Shown: positions 8,933 to 16,769 of the stretch, piece by piece
How positions within the stretch are numbered: position 1 is the stretch's first letter
Layout of the letters: each line of letters starts with the position of its first letter
DNA from: JBEVJK01 sp963791325
GTDB taxonomy: Bacteria > Pseudomonadota > Alphaproteobacteria > Rhizobiales > Rhizobiaceae
DNA length: 64,000 bases
Direction of reading: 5' to 3'
Assembly (NCBI GenBank): GCA_963791325.1
Contig: CAWBRU010000002.1
Location: 186,001-250,000 of the forward strand
Notes under the pieces: model-generated
What the model saw: the letters and a program-made list of their open reading frames with translations, nothing else
What the model was told of the DNA's origin: nothing
Database searches by the model: none
Made by a program: the position numbers and the translations under genes

Positions 8933-9243
8933 ATGTCTCGGCGGTTGGCCGATTGGCCCACGAGGCTGGAGCTATGAAGTATTCTTCCGCCGAGAGCGTC
9001 CACCGAGAGCCGCTGATATGGGAGCGACCCTCATATGAACCCAGTCGGGAGATGGGGATACCCGGGACAACCTGAAGCACGATCTCCGTCCGGATTGTTG
9101 GCACGCTACCAGGGCATTGCGTACTGAGTTGACTGGTGCATGTGACGCCAGCCGGTGCCGCTAGATTGTCAAGAAGTGGGCCGTAGCTTGTGTGCGGGTA
9201 GGGGCTACAGAGGCGTTCGTGGTCTTGAGCTACCCCTAAACAC
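8933..9243. other. Non-coding stretch between cyclase and insertion sequence
   Basis: About 310 bases with no convincing gene. Translating the minus strand leftward from the insertion point did not reveal the missing C-terminal part of the terminase found on the other side of the element, so that part was probably deleted. A GGGTAG...CTACCC inverted pair near 9200-9237 is the only structure I noticed. Confidence 0.45.
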
Positions 9244-9304
9244 AGAAGTGGTCCCGCCAGGTGAGACAGTTTGGCGGCTTGGCTAAGGTGGATCCGGGTT
9301 GCTT

Positions 9305-10141
9305 CTACGCCGCCAGTTGCTCCGTCATTTCTGCCGTAGCATAGACCTCGTCGGGTGTCCTGCCGCCGAAGGCTGAGTGCGGTCGTCGCCGATTGTAATA
9401 GTCGATCCAGGATCCGATGCCGCTGCGCGCGTCGCTACCGGTCTCGAAGGCATTGAGGAATACGCACTCGTATTTGAGACTGCGCCACAGCCGCTCGATG
9501 AAGACATTGTCCATCCAGCGGCCACGGCCGTCCATGGAGATACGGATGTCGGCGTCCTTCAGCGTCGTCGTGAAGGCGAAGCTGGTGAACTGGCTCCCCT
9601 GATCCGTATTGAAGATGTCGGGGCTACCGTGGCGGGTGATCGCGTCCTCGAGAGCGGCAATACAGAAGTCAGTATCCATCGTGTTCGATAGCCTCCAGGC
9701 GAGCACCTTGCGGCTGAACCAGTCCATGATGGCGATGAGATAGAGGAAGCCGCGCCGCATCGGGATGTAGGTCACGTCGGCGCACCAGACTTGGTCCGGC
9801 CGCTCGATCGCCAAGTGCCGCAGCAGGTAGGGATAGATGCGGTGCTGCGGGTTCGGCTCGCTGGTCCTGGGCACCTGGTAGATCGGCGACAGACCGATCC
9901 TGCGCATCAGCCGCCGGACCCGCTTGCGGCCGACGCACCAGCCCTGGCGACGCAGATGCCGCGCCATCTGGCGCGAGCCATACCAGGGTGTTTCCATGAA
10001 GGCCGCGTCGATGATGCGCATCAGTTCCAGTTTCTCCGGCGTCTGGCCGGCAGGCTGGCGATAGAACGACGCCCGCGAAATCGAGACCAGTTCGCACTGG
10101 CGGCGGATCGAGAGCCGGTTGTGATCGGGATCAATCATCAT
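9305..10141 (-). CDS. IS3-family transposase OrfB (DDE integrase domain)
   Basis: 278 residues with the rve/DDE core. The first Asp is in WCADVTYIPMRRGFLYL, the second in IFNTDQGSQFTS, and the Glu in ERLWRSLKYECVF. An N-terminal HTH_21-like part (SRASFYRQPAGQTPEKLELM) precedes it. The start is ATG ATG at 10141, with GGAGGAG directly upstream. The same phase is also open upstream into orfA, allowing an OrfAB fusion by -1 frameshifting at a run of six T (plus-strand A run 10181-10186). All three catalytic residues are present, so the element may be active. Confidence 0.93.
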   Translation of the reverse strand: MMIDPDHNRLSIRRQCELVSISRASFYRQPAGQTPEKLELMRIIDAAFMETPWYGSRQMARHLRRQGWCVGRKRVRRLMRRIGLSPIYQVPRTSEPNPQHRIYPYLLRHLAIERPDQVWCADVTYIPMRRGFLYLIAIMDWFSRKVLAWRLSNTMDTDFCIAALEDAITRHGSPDIFNTDQGSQFTSFAFTTTLKDADIRISMDGRGRWMDNVFIERLWRSLKYECVFLNAFETGSDARSGIGSWIDYYNRRRPHSAFGGRTPDEVYATAEMTEQLAA

Positions 10142-10158
10142 TCTCCTCCGATCCAGGC

Positions 10159-10440
10159 TCAGCGATCGAAGGCCTTGGCCAAAAAATCCCGCTCCACGAC
10201 GAGCTGGCCGATCTTGGCATGCAGCTTCGTGACGTCAGCCTCGCGGCTCGCCCGCGTGTCAGAGGCCTTGTCGTCGAACACCTTGGCCAACTTCTCAATG
10301 GCCTGCCGTTTCCACTGCGTGATCTGGTTCGGGTGAAGCTGGTGCTTGATCGCCAGCTCCGAAATCGTTCGCTCGCCGCGGATCGCTTCAAGCGCCACCT
10401 TGGCCTTGAACTCGGCCGTAAACCGTCTGCGTGTCTTCAC
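10159..10440 (-). CDS. IS3-family transposase OrfA (HTH)
   Basis: 93 residues, typical OrfA length. The HTH_Tnp_1 pattern begins RRRFTAEFKAKVALEAIRGE, followed by the second helix pair (ELAIKHQLHPNQITQWKRQA) and a leucine-zipper-like coiled coil (ADVTKLHAKIGQLVVERDFL). It binds the terminal repeats. Its last codons run through the T-run slip site, GGATTTTTTGG on the minus strand, then stop with TGA 18 bases before the OrfB ATG. Confidence 0.93.
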   Translation of the reverse strand: MKTRRRFTAEFKAKVALEAIRGERTISELAIKHQLHPNQITQWKRQAIEKLAKVFDDKASDTRASREADVTKLHAKIGQLVVERDFLAKAFDR

Positions 10441-10506
10441 TGCGGATCGTCCTTTTCATCAGTCGATCCACCTTATGCCCCTGTCTCAAAATCCGGGACC
10501 ACCTCA

Positions 10507-11255
10507 CAGACCGGCTGGAACAGCTTGGGGAACATGCCGTCACCGAAGTTGGCCTCGATGATCACTTGGTTCACGCTGTGCAGGCGGGCGTTGTCCGCGA
10601 GGCCCCCCAGGGTGGCGTCCTTGAAGCAGCCCGAGGCGACCAGATAGAGAAACCCGTTGAGGTGCTTGACGACCGCGTAAGTGGTCTCGTCGCTGCCAGG
10701 CCCGAGGGGTCGATGGCCATGACGGAGCCGTGTACGGGGACCAGTCCTCACTGACAAAAGCAGGCCCGTGGAGCGCGTCTCCGGCAGGCCTACGTTTGAG
10801 CCGGTTCAGCGCTGTGGGACCCCTGGCGGGGTGCACCGGTGCCATGTCCAGGGAGGTGGCCAGGACGATCAGGTTGTTGAGCTTGAGCGGGTACTTGTCC
10901 GCGTCCGACAGCCGGGTGTCCAGCATGAACTTGAGGGCGAAGCCGGCCTTGCCGTAGAAGGCGGAGCGCTCCCCGATGTCCTCTTCCGAGAACCGCACGG
11001 CGTCCGTGGAGCGGCCCACGGCGGCCCCTCTGGCCAACTGATCGAGGACATAGGGCGACAGCTTGTCCCCGTAGTTGCCCTGCTGCTCCTCCGAGGGGAA
11101 GAGCGCCGGCCAGATGCGCGTGACGTAGCCGCGATCCTGCAGGACGTTGTAGAGGGAGGCCTCGTTCTGAGGCGTGCCCAGGTAGATGATGCGGCCGCCC
11201 GGTGAGAGCAGCGCGTGTTCATAGCGGGTCGTGAGCGATACGCTAGCCGGCCCTC
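10507..11255 (-). pseudogene. Frameshifted, truncated phage terminase large subunit (T7-like)
   Basis: Several minus-strand frames join to give a recognisable terminase. From 11215 downward one frame reads SPGGRIIYLGTPQNEASLYN, then GDKLSPYVLDQLARGAAVGR and FMLDTRLSDADKYPLKLNNL. After one or more frameshifts near 10690-10870, another frame reads SDETTYAVVKHLNGFLYLVA and VNQVIIEANFGDGMFPKLFQ, which matches the nuclease half. MAIDPSG is seen in a third phase. The gene stops at the insertion-sequence boundary. No ATPase Walker part is seen upstream, so both ends are missing. It is a prophage relic with no expected function. Confidence 0.85.
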
Positions 11256-11406
11256 GGGCAGCGGAGATCCAAAGCTATCGGGAAGGCCCTGCAACAGCGT
11301 CTCCCCCCGCGCACGTCCCAAGCTCTCCATGAAGTCGGCCTTCAACCCGGCCGTTGCTACCGGCAGTCCGTTGAGGCATGCAGGTGGATGCATTGCTCCT
11401 TGGCCA

Positions 11407-11427
11407 TGGGGTACGAACTGGGGTACG
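11407..11427. repeat. Short direct repeat TGGGGTACG x2 near the tRNA
   Basis: TGGGGTACG occurs at 11407-11415 and 11419-11427 (12-base period), about 70 bases from the 3' end of tRNA-Ala. On the minus strand it reads GTACCCC twice, directly before an ATG that opens a 16-codon frame. Such GTACCCC pairs are familiar to me beside integrase genes at tRNA attachment sites, but no integrase remains here. Confidence 0.4.
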
Positions 11428-11491
11428 CAAGCCCAGCAGCACCTCAGTTAACCTATTGAATTGCCGATGCGATTTTTAGCAGTTCTGTCGG

Positions 11492-11567
<76 letters not shown>

Positions 11568-11697
11568 ATCCAGCAGGTGCGGCGCATTTACGGTGCGGGC
11601 CAAGACCGTGTCAAGGGCGCGGGCGGCGCCGAGCTCCGCCTCTTGCCGCGGTCGGGGCCAGTGGCTACATGGGGCGGGGCTTGTTGGGGAGAACCAG

Positions 11698-11991
11698 ATG
11701 CTCGCTCTTATCCAGACACTCGTTCTGGCACTCGACATTTATTGGTGGCTGATCATCGCCTCGGCGATCTTTTCCTGGCTCTACGCCTTCAACGTCGTCA
11801 ATCCGCGCAACCAGGTGGTGATGACCATCGGCAATGCCCTGTTTCGGGTGACCGAGCCGGCGCTGAGGCCGATTCGCCGGTTCTTGCCGGACCTCGGCGG
11901 CATCGACATCTCGCCGATCATCCTCTTGCTGCTCATCTTCTTCTTGCGCCAGTTCCTGATCCAGACGGTCGCGCCGGCGTTGCTCGCTTAG
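11698..11991 (+). CDS. YggT family membrane protein
   Basis: 97 residues, the usual length of YggT-family proteins. ATG 11698 follows GGGGAGAACC; the frame is open upstream but the added residues look non-protein. Two hydrophobic segments (residues about 5-27 and 70-95) flank the conserved middle SWLYAFNVVNPRNQVVMTIG and RVTEPALRPIRRFLP. YggT proteins are inner-membrane proteins of uncertain role, linked in other bacteria to osmotic shock tolerance and to cell division or cytochrome assembly. Convergent with ppa. Confidence 0.92.
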   Translation: MLALIQTLVLALDIYWWLIIASAIFSWLYAFNVVNPRNQVVMTIGNALFRVTEPALRPIRRFLPDLGGIDISPIILLLLIFFLRQFLIQTVAPALLA

Positions 11992-12011
11992 TCCGCGAGC
12001 AGCGCGAGAGT

Positions 12012-12089
12012 ATTCCACGAAAAAGCGGCAACGGCTTTCTGTCCGGAATTGCGTGAAAACAAGAGCTTGGATTGGGGTGCCCGCTCTTG
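12012..12089. repeat. Dispersed intergenic repeat, copy A
   Basis: The core (ATTCCACGAAAAAGCGGCAA then TTTCTGTCCGGAATTGCGTG) matches copies near 29830 and 48905. It is followed by a hairpin CAAGAGC (12060-12066) / GCTCTTG (12083-12089). It lies between the convergent yggT and ppa genes, where a bidirectional terminator would be useful. Confidence 0.7.
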
Positions 12090-12099
12090 GGTTGGTTTG

Positions 12100-12633
12100 C
12101 TATTCGCTCTTCTTCGCGCGTTCGATCGCATCGCGGATCATCTGCTTGGCATAGGCGGAATCGTGCCAGCCGCCGATCTTCACCCACTTGCCGGCCTCGA
12201 GATCCTTGTAGTGCTCGAAGAAGTGCTGCACCTGCTGGCGGGTGATCTCCGGCAGCTGGGTGTATTCGAACACGTTCTCGTAGCGCCGGGTGATATGCGG
12301 CGACGGAACCCCGATGACCTTCTCGTCTTCGCCGGCATTGTCCTCCATGACCAGCACGCCGATCGGCCGCACATTGATGACGCAGCCCGGAGCCAAAGCC
12401 CGGGTGTTGCAGATCAGCACGTCGATCGGATCGCCGTCGCCCGACAGGGTGTGCGGAACGAAGCCGTAATTGCCCGGATAGCGCATCGGGGTGTGCAGGA
12501 AGCGGTCGACGAACAAGGTCCCGGCCTGCTTGTCCATCTCGTACTTGATCGGCTCGCCGCCGACCGGCACCTCGATGATGACATTGATGTCCTCCGGGGG
12601 ATTGTTGCCGCTGGAAATGGCATCGATGCGCAT
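12100..12633 (-). CDS. ppa: Inorganic pyrophosphatase
   Basis: 177 residues, the standard size of bacterial family I soluble pyrophosphatase. Conserved signature residues include EVPVGGEPIKYEMDKQAGTL, YPGNYGFVPHTLSGDGDPID (the D-G-D-P-x-D metal site) and EDEKVIGVP. It hydrolyses PPi to phosphate in the cytoplasm and pulls biosynthetic reactions forward. ATG 12633 has a ribosome site (GAGGAGAGAGG) upstream. Likely single-gene; convergent with yggT. Confidence 0.97.
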   Translation of the reverse strand: MRIDAISSGNNPPEDINVIIEVPVGGEPIKYEMDKQAGTLFVDRFLHTPMRYPGNYGFVPHTLSGDGDPIDVLICNTRALAPGCVINVRPIGVLVMEDNAGEDEKVIGVPSPHITRRYENVFEYTQLPEITRQQVQHFFEHYKDLEAGKWVKIGGWHDSAYAKQMIRDAIERAKKSE

Positions 12634-12755
12634 AGCCTAACCTCTCTCCTCGGTCTGCATCGAATAGCCGTCTCAACGTCGCCGCGCAATGCGACAGCGC
12701 CGGGATGTCGTCACAGTCGACAAAAGGTCTAGAAAGAAAAAGGTGGCCGGGGGAT

Positions 12756-13262
12756 TCAATCCCAGATGAAGGCGACCTTGCGCAGCGCCTTCTGATCGAA
12801 CACCTCGACGCCTTCGGCGACGTCGCGGCCGCCGGCCCCGGCATAGAAGGCGAGCGCATTGGCGTTGTCTTCGAGCGCCCAGACGACCAGGCCCCTGAAG
12901 CCGTGCGCGACAAGCTTCTCGCGGGCGGCGTTGAACAGCCGGGTGCCGAGTCCGATGCCCTGGCACTCGGGTTTCAGGTAGAGCTCGTAGATTTCGCCCT
13001 GCTGCGGCAGCTCGCGTGCCCGGTTGCGGCCAAGCGTGGCGTAGCCGGCCACCTTGCCGCCGATTTCCACCACCAGCACCGAAGCGGCGCGCCGGATCGC
13101 ATTCGACCACCAGTCGGGACCGCGGCGGTTGAGCATCGCCGTCAGCGCCCGGTGCGGGATGACGCCGGCATAGGCGCCGCGCCAGGCTTCGTGGTGGACG
13201 TCCGCAATCGCTTGAGCGTCGCGCAGTTCGGCTTTGCGGATATCTACCGTCAGCGTGGTCAT
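12756..13262 (-). CDS. GNAT family N-acetyltransferase
   Basis: 168 residues with a complete GNAT fold. The N-terminal strand is DIRKAELRDAQAIADVHHEA. Acetyl-CoA motif A lies around residues 103-115 (LKPECQGIGLGTRLF, Q-x-x-G-x-G), followed by the C-terminal part (NALAFYAGAGGRDVAEGVEV). ATG 13262 is chosen because it fits the conserved N-terminus; the frame is open far upstream as an antisense shadow of another gene. Substrate unknown; the family acetylates small amines or protein N-termini. Confidence 0.9.
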   Translation of the reverse strand: MTTLTVDIRKAELRDAQAIADVHHEAWRGAYAGVIPHRALTAMLNRRGPDWWSNAIRRAASVLVVEIGGKVAGYATLGRNRARELPQQGEIYELYLKPECQGIGLGTRLFNAAREKLVAHGFRGLVVWALEDNANALAFYAGAGGRDVAEGVEVFDQKALRKVAFIWD

Positions 13263-13344
13263 GGTTCGGTAACCATAGACATGACCGGCCGACGAGCGCA
13301 AGCCGCCCACATGGGCTAGACGCAACCGGGCTTTGGAAAACCGT

Positions 13345-13986
13345 TCAGATCTCGACCAGGTGATCGTCGAGCTCGTTGCGGTCCCGTCGGCCGGGCGGGA
13401 AATGCGCCGCCAGGATCGCCCCGACCGTCGCGATCGCGGCGACGAAGCCGTCTGCCGGGGCGTTGCGCCGGGCGCCTTCGACCAGCTGGGCGACGGCGGC
13501 ATCCCAGGTCTTCTGTTCGACATTGGCGTCAATGCCGGCGTCGGCCACCACTGCGGCATAGCGCTCCGCCATCGACACGAACAGCAGAACCCCCGTGCGC
13601 TTGCTGGTCAGGTGGACGTTGCGCGCCAGGAACTGACGCAGCGCATGGTCGTGCGCCTGCCGGTACTTTGTTCGCCGCGGCACCAGCGCCAGCGCAACGG
13701 CAGGAAAGGCCGCAAGCACCGCGAGCCCGCTCGCATAGGCAAGGATCTGGGCGCCGACGAACCATGGGAGGCGCGGCACCACCCAGCGCCAGTCGAGCAC
13801 CCAGGCAATGACCAGCGCAACCGCGAGCATCGCCAGCGACAGCATGAACGCCGCCGGAAAGAAGTAGCGGCCGCTGGCGCCGGCGAGGACGGAGTAGATC
13901 TCGCCGCTGGTGCGGGCTTCCGCACTGCGGATTGCGGCGCTCACCCGGTCGTGGTCGGCGTCCGACAGGGTGTGAAGCGGGGCCAT
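13345..13986 (-). CDS. TPM-domain membrane protein (second copy)
   Basis: 213 residues. An N-terminal cytoplasmic part (HDRVSAAIRSAEARTSGEIY) leads into two membrane helices (about 45-62 and 78-102), then a soluble TPM-like C-terminal domain (RTGVLLFVSMAERYAAVVAD, KTWDAAVAQLVEGARRNAPA). ATG 13986 lies two bases after the stop of the upstream TPM gene, so they form one operon with lemA. TPM proteins are membrane-anchored proteins of uncertain role, connected in other organisms to photosystem repair (Psb32), membrane stress and assembly of proteins. Function here is unknown. Confidence 0.85.
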   Translation of the reverse strand: MAPLHTLSDADHDRVSAAIRSAEARTSGEIYSVLAGASGRYFFPAAFMLSLAMLAVALVIAWVLDWRWVVPRLPWFVGAQILAYASGLAVLAAFPAVALALVPRRTKYRQAHDHALRQFLARNVHLTSKRTGVLLFVSMAERYAAVVADAGIDANVEQKTWDAAVAQLVEGARRNAPADGFVAAIATVGAILAAHFPPGRRDRNELDDHLVEI

Positions 13987-13988
13987 CG

Positions 13989-14873
13989 CTACCAGCTCCC
14001 CGACGAGCCGCCGCCGCCCGAGGAGCCGCCGCCGCCCGAAAAGCCGCCGCCGGATGATCCGCCGCCCGACCAGCCGCCCCCTCCCGACCAGCCGCCGCCG
14101 GTCCAGCCGCCGCCGGGCGGCACGTTCCAGCCGCGGCCGCCTTTGCCGTAGCGGAAGTCTCTGCCCAGCCAGCGGTAGCGTCCCGGTCCGATCTTCTGGC
14201 CGAACATCGGCGGCAGGATCGCCATGGCGAAGCCGCCGATGAAGATCGTCGCCCAAATGGCGAGGAAGATCAGCACCTCGACCGGGATGTCCTCGCCCGT
14301 ATCGTGCTGGTTGCGCTTGGCCCGCGCCTCGAGCTCGGCGGCGTTGCCTTTGAGCACCATGATGATGTCGTCGACCGCCTTGCTGATGCCGCCGGAAAAA
14401 TCGCCGGCCCTGAAGGCCGGAACCATCGTGTTCTCGATGATCAGCCGCGAGTGCAGATCGGTCAGCGTGCCCTCCAGCCCGTAGCCCACCTCGATCCGCA
14501 TCTTGCGGTCGTCGCGCGCCACCAGCAGCAGAATGCCATTGTTCTCGCCCGCCTGGCCGAGCTTCCAGGTGCGGAACAGGCGATTGGCATAGTCTTCCAG
14601 CGGCTCGCCGTCGAGCGATGGGATGGTGGCGACGACGATCTGATCGGATGAGGTCTTCTCGAAATCCGCAAGCGTTCGCTCGAGTGCCGCCTTGGTGGCC
14701 GGATCGATCATTCCGGCGGCATCGACCACCCGGCCGGTGAGAGCGGGCAGCTCGGCTGCGGCCGCCGGCCAAGCGAGGGCCAACGCCGCGATCAGCAGCG
14801 CCGAGGCCCAGGCCTGGGCCCAAGCCGCCTGGCAGCGGCCGGCAGCGCCGGGAAAAGCGACCGCTTGCGACAT
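13989..14873 (-). CDS. TPM-domain protein with Gly/Ser-rich tail (YgcG-like)
   Basis: 294 residues. A signal peptide (hydrophobic core about 22-39) is followed by the TPM domain (about 45-165; LPALTGRVVDAAGMIDPATK, QIVVATIPSLDGEPLEDYAN, NNGILLLVARDDRKMRIEVG). A membrane helix (about 205-225) and a C-terminal GGGSSGGG repeat tail ending in GSW complete it. This is the classic YgcG layout: a periplasmic domain anchored in the inner membrane. LemA lies immediately upstream, and the LemA-TPM pairing is widespread, so the products probably work together at the envelope. Confidence 0.9.
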   Translation of the reverse strand: MSQAVAFPGAAGRCQAAWAQAWASALLIAALALAWPAAAAELPALTGRVVDAAGMIDPATKAALERTLADFEKTSSDQIVVATIPSLDGEPLEDYANRLFRTWKLGQAGENNGILLLVARDDRKMRIEVGYGLEGTLTDLHSRLIIENTMVPAFRAGDFSGGISKAVDDIIMVLKGNAAELEARAKRNQHDTGEDIPVEVLIFLAIWATIFIGGFAMAILPPMFGQKIGPGRYRWLGRDFRYGKGGRGWNVPPGGGWTGGGWSGGGGWSGGGSSGGGFSGGGGSSGGGGSSGSW

Positions 14874-14888
14874 TCCGACCGCCGACGG

Positions 14889-15527
14889 TCAGCCGCCCTG
14901 CTTGGTGCCGAAATCGACCTTCGGCACCTCGAGCTTCTCCTCGGGGACGCTGAAGGTCTGGTAGGGCTGGTTGTTGCGGAACCAGAACGTCGCCCACAGC
15001 ACCGACGGGAAGGTGCGCAGGATGGTGTTGTACTGGCGCACGGACTCGATGTAGTCGCGCCGGGCGACCGCGATCCGGTTCTCGGTGCCTTCCAGTTGGG
15101 CTTGCAGCGCCAGGAAGTTCTGGTTGGCCTTGAGGTCAGGGTAGTTCTCGACCACTGCCAGCAGGCGCGACAGCGCGCTGGTCAGTCCGGCCTGGCTATC
15201 CTGGAACGCCTTGAAGGCATCCGGATTGCTGAGCGTGTCCGGGCTGACGGTCACCTGGGTGGCTTTGGCGCGGGCCTCGACGACGCCTTCGAGCACGTCC
15301 TTCTCGTGCGAGGCATAGCCCTTCACCGTCTCGACCAGATTGGGAATGAGGTCGGCGCGGCGCTGATATTGGTTGAGGACCTCGCTCCACGACGCCTTGG
15401 CGCGTTCTTCGGCGGTCGGGATGGTGTTGTAGCCGCAGCCGGAAAGGAGCGGCATCACCAACGCCAGAAAAACGAGCGCCGGCGCCGGCAAGCGCAGCGG
15501 CCGCAGGCGCAAGCTGTATGCTATCAT
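14889..15527 (-). CDS. lemA: LemA family lipoprotein
   Basis: 212 residues. The N-terminal signal has a lipobox-like LLSGC (Cys about 31), then the LemA pattern YNTIPTAEERAKASWSEVLN, QYQRRADLIPNLVETVKGYA and ENRIAVARRDYIESVRQYNT. It is mostly helical and envelope-anchored. Its stop lies 15 bases before the downstream TPM gene, indicating an operon lemA-tpm-tpm. The molecular role is unknown in general; the pair is conserved across bacteria. Confidence 0.93.
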   Translation of the reverse strand: MIAYSLRLRPLRLPAPALVFLALVMPLLSGCGYNTIPTAEERAKASWSEVLNQYQRRADLIPNLVETVKGYASHEKDVLEGVVEARAKATQVTVSPDTLSNPDAFKAFQDSQAGLTSALSRLLAVVENYPDLKANQNFLALQAQLEGTENRIAVARRDYIESVRQYNTILRTFPSVLWATFWFRNNQPYQTFSVPEEKLEVPKVDFGTKQGG

Positions 15528-15583
15528 CTCGGTTGGCCCTCATCTCGGTGGACTGGGCGCGACCTTAAGCATAAATCGGGCTG

Positions 15584-15823
15584 TTGGAAACGAGAGATGG
15601 CTTCGGGGTGAACGCCGTGCACGCTTCGGACTCGCATCAGGCAAAGCACGACGGCGGCGGCCCCTCGCCCGCCGGGACGAGCCGCGGACCCGCCGCATCC
15701 GAAGACGACGATTGGATCGAGCGCGTCGGGACCAAGATCGGCCGCACGCTTGGCCGGGTGCTGCTGCTTGCCGCATTTGCCTGGTTTTGCTTCGTGCTTT
15801 TCTCGCGCGGATACTTCGGATGA
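15584..15823 (+). CDS. Small single-pass membrane protein coupled to pyridoxal kinase
   Basis: Up to 79 residues. A disordered, Ser/Gly/Asp-rich N-terminal part is followed by a basic amphipathic segment and one membrane helix (VLLLAAFAWFCFVLFSRGYF) at the C-terminus. The start is uncertain: TTG 15584 or GTG 15608. The stop overlaps the next start as ATGA (15820-15823), which supports real translation and coupling. No family recognised. It may be a tail-anchored accessory protein. Confidence 0.6.
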   Translation: METRDGFGVNAVHASDSHQAKHDGGGPSPAGTSRGPAASEDDDWIERVGTKIGRTLGRVLLLAAFAWFCFVLFSRGYFG

Positions 15824-16704
15824 ATGCGCCCGACACCCAAGCGCCGCGTGCCGTGATCGTCATCTCGAGCCACGTGGTGCGCGGTTCGGTCGGCAACCGT
15901 GCGGCCGTGTTCGCGCTGGAGACGCTCGGCTTTCCCGTCTGGGCGGTGCCGACGGTGCTGTTGCCGTGGCATCCGGGGCACAGCCGAGCGACGCGCATCG
16001 TCCCCGAGCCGGAGAAATTCGCCGCGCTGATGTCCGACCTTGCCGGGTCGCCATGGCTCGGCGAGGTCACGGCGGTGTTGAGCGGCTATCTGGGCGACGC
16101 CGAGCAGGCCGGCCCGATCGCCGAGCTCGTCGCCGCGGTGCGGGCCCGCAACCCGAAGGCGCTCTACGTTTGCGATCCGATCCTTGGCGATCTCGGCGGT
16201 CTCTATGTGCCGCAGCCGGTGGCCGAAGCGTTCCGCGACCGGCTGCTGCCGATCGCCGACATCGCCACGCCGAACCGTTACGAGCTTGCCTGGCTCGCCG
16301 GCACGCCGCTCGACGACATGCGTGCGGTGATGGCGGCGGCGCTGCAGGCCGGCCCGCCGACCATGCTGGTCACCTCGGCGCCGGCAATGATGGCGGGCGG
16401 CACCGGCAACCTTCTGCTGACGCCGAGCGAGGCGCTGCATTCGGAGCATCGGATCATCGAGAGGCCGCCCAACGGGCTGGGTGATTTGACCGCGGCGGTG
16501 TTTCTCGCCCGGCTGCTCGACGGCCAGCCCGCTGCCAAGGCGCTGCAGTCGGCGACCGCAGCGGTATTCGAGATTTTGGCGCGCACGACCAAGCGCGGTG
16601 CCGACGAGCTGACGCTCGAGACCGACGCCGAAAGCTTGTCCCATCCGATGGCGATGGTGCATCTCCGGCACCTCACCCATCCGAGCCGCCCGCGCCGGGC
16701 GTGA
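15820..16704 (+). CDS. pdxY: Pyridoxal kinase (PdxY-like, PfkB/ribokinase superfamily)
   Basis: 294 residues, normal for PdxY (about 286). The N-terminus VIVISSHVVRGSVGNRAAVF is the pyridoxal kinase signature. YVCDPILGDLGGLYV and ADIATPNRYELAWLAG follow. The catalytic loop is GLGDLTAAVF, where most family members have GTGD; the catalytic Asp is kept and the Gly-Thr is Gly-Leu. It phosphorylates pyridoxal (or pyridoxine) for PLP salvage in the cytoplasm. It overlaps the preceding small membrane protein by ATGA. Kinase assignment is firm, substrate preference less so. Confidence 0.9.
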   Translation: MNAPDTQAPRAVIVISSHVVRGSVGNRAAVFALETLGFPVWAVPTVLLPWHPGHSRATRIVPEPEKFAALMSDLAGSPWLGEVTAVLSGYLGDAEQAGPIAELVAAVRARNPKALYVCDPILGDLGGLYVPQPVAEAFRDRLLPIADIATPNRYELAWLAGTPLDDMRAVMAAALQAGPPTMLVTSAPAMMAGGTGNLLLTPSEALHSEHRIIERPPNGLGDLTAAVFLARLLDGQPAAKALQSATAAVFEILARTTKRGADELTLETDAESLSHPMAMVHLRHLTHPSRPRRA

Positions 16705-16769
16705 CCGGCTGGGCTGCGCCGCGGCAAGAAGGTTGATCGGGGCGGAAGTTTGCCGTTTAGTCAGCGGCC

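Larger units (their letters stand above)
9244..10506 (-). mobile_element. IS3-family insertion sequence, about 1.26 kb
   Basis: The element carries two transposase frames and imperfect terminal inverted repeats. The right end, read on the minus strand from 10506, is TGAGGTGGTCCCGGATTTTG. The left end, read on the plus strand from 9244, is AGAAGTGGTCCCGCCAGGTG. Both continue into AGACAG at near-equal offsets. Length and organisation are normal for IS3. No clean 3-4 bp target duplication is visible, though CACAGA occurs at both junctions (9241-9246 and 10505-10510). It interrupts the terminase remnant at 10506/10507. Confidence 0.88.

Noticed and set aside
14054..14151. Proline-rich plus-strand peptide (PPPEEPPPPEKPP-like) opposite the TPM tail
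   Set aside because: It is the reverse strand of the Gly/Ser repeat of the TPM protein, not a gene.
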